From: Spirochaeta sp.
GTDB lineage: Bacteria > Spirochaetota > Spirochaetia > DSM-27196 > Alkalispirochaetaceae
Direction: 5' to 3'
NCBI GenBank assembly: GCA_007117185.1
Contig: SKHA01000135.1
Location: forward strand, 1-11,316
DNA: 11,316 nt
Below are positions 7,346-11,316 of this stretch, piece after piece. How positions within the stretch are numbered: position 1 is the stretch's first letter; each line of letters begins with the position of its first letter. The notes below the pieces were generated by a model, which saw only the letters and a list, made by a program, of their open reading frames with translations, searched no databases and had not been told where the DNA came from. A program made the position numbers and the translations under genes.

Positions 7346-7374
7346 AGGAACGTTTGAAGCGATAGGCCGTTCCT
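7346..7374. repeat. Hairpin in the convergent gap (7-base stem, 15-base loop)
   Basis: AGGAACG (7346-7352) pairs perfectly with CGTTCCT (7368-7374) around a 15-base loop. It lies between two converging genes, beside the tRNA-like fragment. No T tract follows on either strand, so a classic intrinsic terminator is not supported. Confidence 0.35.
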
Positions 7375-7389
7375 GCTCGTGCCAACCCC

Positions 7390-7410
7390 GCCCTGCTACA
7401 GCTGCAGGGC
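7390..7410. repeat. Strong GC hairpin after the porin-like gene (7-base stem, 7-base loop)
   Basis: GCCCTGC (7390-7396) and GCAGGGC (7404-7410) form a perfect stem around TACAGCT. On the minus strand it begins 20 bases after the porin-like stop. It is well placed to end or stabilise the 3' end of the RND operon transcript, but on that strand it is followed by GGGGTTGG instead of a U tract. Confidence 0.4.
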
Positions 7411-7430
7411 GCGAAAACAAGGTGTATCCC

Positions 7431-8645
7431 CTAAAAGAACCACGTCGCCTTCACAAACATGCGCGTAGCCCCCGCGGGTAGGTCCCGGGTAAAGTTCCGT
7501 TCTCCCGTTGCTGTGGTCACCACCGCCCCGGCGGTTAATTCCAGATCATCCACGGGGATCCACGTGACTTCCGGCAGCACCACCATACTTCCATCGTGGA
7601 GATTTGCCAGTCCCGCAGCTGTGACTCTCACAATGTCCTGCCGTGTTGCACCCGTTACCACCGCCAGAAGGTAGTTCCTGTCCTGCAGGTCTGCCGTATC
7701 GCGCAACGCCGCATCGCTGCCGCGGTAGTGGTATTCCACCTGAAGTGTTGCATGATCACCGAGATCCACCCGGAACCCTGCGGCCCCGTCGATCATCGAG
7801 AGCACCTCGTGGTGGTGGTCCCGGGAAGATATCTCCAGAGACGCCTCGCCGTAGAGGTTCACGGCACCCAAGGACCCCGCAACCTCCGCAATGAGGAAGT
7901 CCCGCACAACGGCACTCCCCGGAGTGGTGTTTTCCTGATGCACCCCCCGCACCATCCCTGCACCGATGTCCCACAACCCCGGATAAAACCTCCCGCGGAT
8001 CCCGAAGGGGATTTCGTGCACTGGCGCTGCAGAACCATTCGGCAAGGCGGCATATCCGTCGATGCTGCCGCGCATTCCAAGAGCAACTGCCGGGGCTATC
8101 GCCGTGACCCCCGGTGGCTCAACCCCCGCAAGCCCCGAGAGGTTGCGGGGGTTGATGCGATCTGTGGGGTTGAACGCCCAGGCGCTGCCCCATGCGAGGG
8201 GCTGTTTTCCCAGGCGTACATCCACTGCGTGAAATGCAAGATCGCCATAGGCATAGTCCAGGAAGAGCCGATCCGGGTCATTGCGATACTCCATCTCCCC
8301 TGTGACGGTGAACCGGCGTCCCGAGGTGAACTGGCTGCGGATGCGCAACGCTACCGGCATGGCGAGCACTGCATCATCCGTTGCGCTGTGGTGGGGAAAC
8401 AGCGCCCCCCCGGTAAACTCCAGGTATCCCGATATGCTGGCGGACCATCCGTCCAGTGGAGTGCTCACGCTGCCGGTTCTACCGGTGGGTCCTCCGGTAT
8501 CCCCGCCGTTGCCCCAGTCGTCGCTCCAGTCGTCGCTCCAGTCGGCGCCCCAGTCGTCGCCCGCTGCCACAGGTCCGGCAGCCCACACGGCCAACACCAC
8601 CAGCGCCAGGACTCGTGCTGCGAAGTACGATCCCCGGCGGCTCAT
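7431..8645 (-). CDS. Outer-membrane beta-barrel (DUF1302/porin-like) with Asp-Trp repeats
   Basis: This is a 404-residue exported protein. Residues 1-28 form a signal peptide (basic start, hydrophobic core, cleavage near PVAA-G). Next come an acidic, Trp-bearing repeat (30-45) and a Gly/Thr linker, then alternating short beta-strand-like segments to the end. The C-terminus, FVKATWFF, ends in Phe as BAM-dependent outer-membrane proteins do. The stretch VRLGKQPLAWGSAWAFNPTD (143-162), followed by RINPRNLS, resembles the Gly-x-Gln...Trp-Gly...Asn-Pro-x-Asp motif of DUF1302/alginate-export-like porins. The ATG at 8645 overlaps the preceding gene's stop as ATGA, has CGGAG upstream, and starts just before the signal peptide. 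It is the last gene of the RND operon and the likely outer-membrane partner. No close family can be named with certainty. Confidence 0.8.
   Translation of the reverse strand: MSRRGSYFAARVLALVVLAVWAAGPVAAGDDWGADWSDDWSDDWGNGGDTGGPTGRTGSVSTPLDGWSASISGYLEFTGGALFPHHSATDDAVLAMPVALRIRSQFTSGRRFTVTGEMEYRNDPDRLFLDYAYGDLAFHAVDVRLGKQPLAWGSAWAFNPTDRINPRNLSGLAGVEPPGVTAIAPAVALGMRGSIDGYAALPNGSAAPVHEIPFGIRGRFYPGLWDIGAGMVRGVHQENTTPGSAVVRDFLIAEVAGSLGAVNLYGEASLEISSRDHHHEVLSMIDGAAGFRVDLGDHATLQVEYHYRGSDAALRDTADLQDRNYLLAVVTGATRQDIVRVTAAGLANLHDGSMVVLPEVTWIPVDDLELTAGAVVTTATGERNFTRDLPAGATRMFVKATWFF
8514..8561 (-). repeat. Four tandem 12-base units encoding Asp-Asp-Trp repeats
   Basis: On the plus strand CCAGTCGTCGCT occurs twice (8514-8525, 8526-8537), followed by CCAGTCGGCGCC (8538-8549) and CCAGTCGTCGCC (8550-8561). 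On the coding strand each unit is a four-residue block (GDDW, GADW, SDDW, SDDW). It lies directly after the signal peptide of the beta-barrel protein. Near-identical DNA units suggest recent expansion by slippage. Confidence 0.85.
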
Positions 8646-9403
8646 GGGGTACTCCGGTGAAAGCGAGCCGGGTGAAAGAGATCCTGCGGCAGGGGAATTT
8701 CCCACTCCACATCATGCATACGGATCTCCGTTCTGCTGTTTTCCCGCAGGTTACGCATCACCAGGTGAGTGGCCACATTTCGCGCTCCTACCGTCTCAAT
8801 GCGCAGCGCTTCCAGCTGCTTCACCATTCCCTGGGCATCGTGGTAGTCAATCTGAACCGGAACAAACCGTGTGCCGTCGATGTGGAACACCAGGCGGGTA
8901 TACTGGCTGTCGTCGCTGCGCGGGATTCCGGTTACCACCCAGCGATCGCTGGTATGGCTCTCAATGGTAAACGAGTGGTAGTCCGTCATGAACCCCGCAC
9001 CCCCCATATCTTCATAGGAGAAATCCCCGCCCACGCCGCCAACAGACCCGCCGCGTCCCGATCCGCCGATGTTGCGTACGCGCCCGGTGGACGGGAAGAA
9101 CACCCGTACCACCCCTTCGATGTCCAGGACCCGCAGGCCGGTGATGCTCCGGGGAGCCGCAAACTCAATAAGAGACTCCGAGACCCCCCGGCTATAGGAG
9201 AGAAGGCGTATCTCCCGCTGGTGTTCCTGTGAGTCCAGGGTGGGATAGATGCGCATGGTCATGCGGCTGCGCGCTGTGCCCGGTCCCCGCTGCTCGTCCA
9301 CCCGCTCCATGATCTGCTCTGCCGTGAGGTCTGCTGCCTGTACGGGAACCGCCACCCCCAGAAGGAAGGGAGTGATCATCATCATAACTGTTACTGCTTT
9401 CAT
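8642..9403 (-). CDS. Outer membrane lipoprotein-sorting protein-like (LolA-like fold) periplasmic protein
   Basis: This is a 253-residue periplasmic protein with a signal peptide at 1-23 (MKAVTVMMMITPFLLG, cleavage near VQA-A) and no lipobox cysteine. The mature part begins ADLTAEQIMERVDEQRGPGT and continues with paired beta-strand segments (SRMTMRIYP, REIRLLSYSRG, SLIEFAAPRSITGLRVL). FSYEDM (128-133) and RFVPVQIDYHD are typical of the outer-membrane lipoprotein-sorting/LolA-like family found beside RND/MMPL pumps. Such proteins have an unclosed barrel that can cradle acyl chains, so it may ferry a lipid across the periplasm. A Gly-rich run at 113-126 looks longer than in relatives I recall. 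The ATG at 9403 overlaps the RND stop as ATGA and is preceded by AGGAG with good spacing. It similarly overlaps the downstream beta-barrel gene. Confidence 0.85.
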   Translation of the reverse strand: MKAVTVMMMITPFLLGVAVPVQAADLTAEQIMERVDEQRGPGTARSRMTMRIYPTLDSQEHQREIRLLSYSRGVSESLIEFAAPRSITGLRVLDIEGVVRVFFPSTGRVRNIGGSGRGGSVGGVGGDFSYEDMGGAGFMTDYHSFTIESHTSDRWVVTGIPRSDDSQYTRLVFHIDGTRFVPVQIDYHDAQGMVKQLEALRIETVGARNVATHLVMRNLRENSRTEIRMHDVEWEIPLPQDLFHPARFHRSTP

Positions 9404-11316
9404 GCTGCTTCTCCTGTGCGCGCTGCTGCGCGGTTTGCAATTTTTGCGCCAATGCTGAGGAATGCTGGCAGGGCAATCACCGTTGCGAGGAAGCATGTTC
9501 CCAGCCCGATGAACAGCAGTGCCCCGATGGATGCAATGGTGGCCATCTCCCCAGCTACCGCGAGTGATCCGAACGCCAGCATCGTTGTGAGGGAGGTGAG
9601 CAGAACCGCCTTGCCGCTGTAGCGCAACGCTGGCACGATGCTGTTCCCTTCGTGGCGGTAGCGGTGCAGGATATGCAAGGCATCATCCGTACCGATCCCG
9701 ATGAGCAGGGGAAATACCAGCCCCGCTGTAAGTGTTAGAGCGGTTCCCGAGAGCGGCAGGAAGCCGAACATCCACAGAAGGCCAAGAACCACCATGGAAA
9801 ACGCCAGCAGTACGTGGCGGACATGACGGAAAATGGCGAAGAGCAGCACCAGCACCACAACGATCACATAGATACCCGCTCGTGCCGCCCCCTCGAAGAT
9901 CTCGTTCACCATCTCCACATAAAGCGGTACGGACCCTGTGAGTCCCGCATCGATCTGCGTGAGGTCCCGGTGATACTGCAGGATCACCTCGCTGCCATCC
10001 TGTGTCTCCGCCGTGGGGATGATGGTTATGAGAAACTGACTCCCGTCGGGGGATACCAGCTGCCGACGCAGATCCTGCGGTAGATCCTCGATCCCCGGCG
10101 CCCGGTCTACAGCCATGCGCGCCTGCTGCCGTTCCAGAGCGCCCGCCAGTGCTGCATCAAGGGAGGCGAGACGGGTCTCTGCTCCCCGGGGGTCTGATGC
10201 GATGGCCGCCATGGCGTTCTGGAACACCTCCCGTCCCGGTTCGCCGGTTTCCGCTCCGAAGATCTCCCGAACCATCGCATCGCGACGCCGGACAACCAGG
10301 TTGCCCTCTCCCATGCCCGCCACGGCGAGGTCACCCAGTTCGATCACGTTCCACTCCAGCCGCTGGATCTCGTCCAGAAGGTCTTCCAGGGTGCCACCGG
10401 CTCCCAGATCACGAACCCCTCCGGGACCTGCGGGGCCACCTGCGGCTATCACCTCCAGGCGGCGCTGCACCTCATCCCCCGGGGGCAGCAGGTCTGCTGC
10501 GGAGAGTACGCGGCTCACCAGGGGCTCCCGGCGAAACTCCTCCGCGCGGGTACGCGTCTCGTCCAAATCTTCCCCGAGCGAGAAGGATATGAACGGTGAT
10601 ACCTCCATCACATCGATAATGCGCTGCTGTGTCTCTGTGTAGCGGTGGTTGCGCGGTGAGTTATTCATGGGGTCGTAGTCCACCACGTTTCGCGGCAGGG
10701 CGGAGAACGCCACAACGGTGATCACCGCGGTGAACGCCAGGGCCACCACGGGGTGCCGCTCGATTGCTGCTCCCAGACGCCCCATAAACGAATAGTTGAT
10801 CAGCAAGCGGCGTCTCCCGGCACGGAGTTCTGCCTTCCCCTCAAAGGTGACAAGCAGCGCAGGAAAGAGAACCATCATCGTTGCCAGGGTGATCAGCACA
10901 CCAAGGCCCGCAATGATCCCGAACTCCTGCACCGCGGGAGCTCCCGCAAAACCAAGGGAGAGAAAGGCACACGCGGTGGTGATGCCCCCCAGGATAATGG
11001 GGACGCCGCCGGCCTCCATGGCGCGCCGCAGGGATTCCCGGGTATCCAGCCCCCCGAGGCGGAAGTCATCGTAGTTGCTCACCAGGTGAATGGCGAAATC
11101 AATGCCGAGCCCCAGGAGGATCACCGCAAAGATGGACGTGATGAGGGAAATGTGCCCCACCGTGAGGACGATCGCCCCCACCGTGAGGATGATTCCCACC
11201 ACAAGTGCAAAGACCGCCAGTACCATGGAGCGCATCCGGGTAAAGGAAAAGAAGAACAGGACAAGAATCAGAACCAGTGCCAGCAGGGTGGGCACCATGG
11301 TGTCGGGGGTTGCCCC
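9400..11316 (-). CDS. RND/MMPL-family transporter (HAE3-like), N-terminal part beyond the window
   Basis: The minus-strand frame is open to the right edge, so the start, first helix and first periplasmic domain are missing. About 638 residues are visible of a protein usually near 850-900. Numbering from the Met at 11298, residues 1-155 hold TM2-TM6, including GLGIDFAIHLVSNYDD (63-78), the RND motif with an intramembrane acidic residue. TM7 is at about 183-201, a second periplasmic domain at about 205-470, and TM8-TM12 after 474, including LLIGIGTDDALHILHRYRHE (531-550). The two-fold symmetry and these motifs mark the hydrophobe/amphiphile efflux-3/MMPL branch (HpnN-like), which uses proton-motive force to move lipids or hydrophobic molecules. 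The gene heads an operon with a LolA-like carrier and an outer-membrane barrel, each joined by an ATGA overlap. An AhpA-like or other RND subgroup is possible. The cargo is unknown. Confidence 0.9.
   Translation of the reverse strand, partial: GATPDTMVPTLLALVLILVLFFFSFTRMRSMVLAVFALVVGIILTVGAIVLTVGHISLITSIFAVILLGLGIDFAIHLVSNYDDFRLGGLDTRESLRRAMEAGGVPIILGGITTACAFLSLGFAGAPAVQEFGIIAGLGVLITLATMMVLFPALLVTFEGKAELRAGRRRLLINYSFMGRLGAAIERHPVVALAFTAVITVVAFSALPRNVVDYDPMNNSPRNHRYTETQQRIIDVMEVSPFISFSLGEDLDETRTRAEEFRREPLVSRVLSAADLLPPGDEVQRRLEVIAAGGPAGPGGVRDLGAGGTLEDLLDEIQRLEWNVIELGDLAVAGMGEGNLVVRRRDAMVREIFGAETGEPGREVFQNAMAAIASDPRGAETRLASLDAALAGALERQQARMAVDRAPGIEDLPQDLRRQLVSPDGSQFLITIIPTAETQDGSEVILQYHRDLTQIDAGLTGSVPLYVEMVNEIFEGAARAGIYVIVVVLVLLFAIFRHVRHVLLAFSMVVLGLLWMFGFLPLSGTALTLTAGLVFPLLIGIGTDDALHILHRYRHEGNSIVPALRYSGKAVLLTSLTTMLAFGSLAVAGEMATIASIGALLFIGLGTCFLATVIALPAFLSIGAKIANRAAARTGEAA

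Noticed and set aside
7281..7400. A selenocysteine tRNA, suggested by CTTCAAA (anticodon TCA context) near 7354-7360 on the minus strand and the T arm at 7289-7305.
   Set aside because: The anticodon stem around CTTCAAA does not pair, the distance to the T arm is too long, and no 8-base acceptor or 6-base D stem can be formed.
7281..7400. A complete tRNA on the minus strand.
   Set aside because: No D arm lies at the right distance and the best 5' acceptor candidate (GGCACG, with two G-U pairs) is misplaced relative to the anticodon loop.
8514..8561. A CRISPR-like array.
   Set aside because: The 12-base units are contiguous without spacers and in frame within a coding region.
7596..8660. A 354-residue plus-strand reading frame.
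   Set aside because: It is antisense to the beta-barrel gene, and its tail is just the reverse of the DDW repeat.

Overview
The window carries chromosomal genes of a Gram-negative, moderately GC-rich bacterium. The evidence for an outer membrane is a porin-like beta-barrel ending in aromatic residues, a LolA-like periplasmic protein and an RND pump. A fused DctQM TRAP permease next to AsnA-type asparagine synthetase would fit a free-living spirochaete. That assignment is a weak impression from gene content, and nothing in the sequence proves it.

Left part, plus strand (1-4047): a TRAP transporter substrate-binding gene (dctP) enters from the left edge and carries an in-frame TAA at 352-354. 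A fused DctQ-DctM membrane component (926-2785) and a D-3-phosphoglycerate dehydrogenase-type 2-hydroxyacid dehydrogenase with an ACT domain (2839-4047) follow in the same direction. The TAA sits where the family has continuous protein and is one base change from GAA (Glu). Either the binding protein, and so the transporter, is inactivated, or the base is a sequencing error.

Middle, minus strand (4062-6619): asnA (ammonia-dependent asparagine synthetase) is joined by an ATGA stop/start overlap to a two-domain GNAT acetyltransferase/carbon-nitrogen hydrolase. The latter converges on serA with only 14 bases between stop codons, and an imperfect inverted repeat spans both 3' ends. A 145-base divergent region (6620-6764) with two perfect short palindromes and one plausible promoter separates asnA from a plus-strand YbaK/ProX-type aminoacyl-tRNA deacylase (6765-7283).

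Junction (7281-7430): a convergent gap holding a minus-strand sequence that matches the 3' half of a tRNA (anticodon loop, variable loop, T arm, acceptor end) without a recognisable 5' half, plus two hairpins. It may be a scar of integration into a tRNA gene.

Right part, minus strand (7431 to the right edge): a tightly coupled three-gene operon, transcribed right to left. It encodes an RND/MMPL (HAE3-like) transporter cut by the window edge, a periplasmic LolA-like protein, and an outer-membrane beta-barrel with Asp-Asp-Trp repeats at its mature N-terminus. Each gene pair overlaps by ATGA. The set resembles the DUF1329/DUF1302/RND trios of other Gram-negatives and probably moves a lipid or hydrophobic compound between inner and outer membranes.
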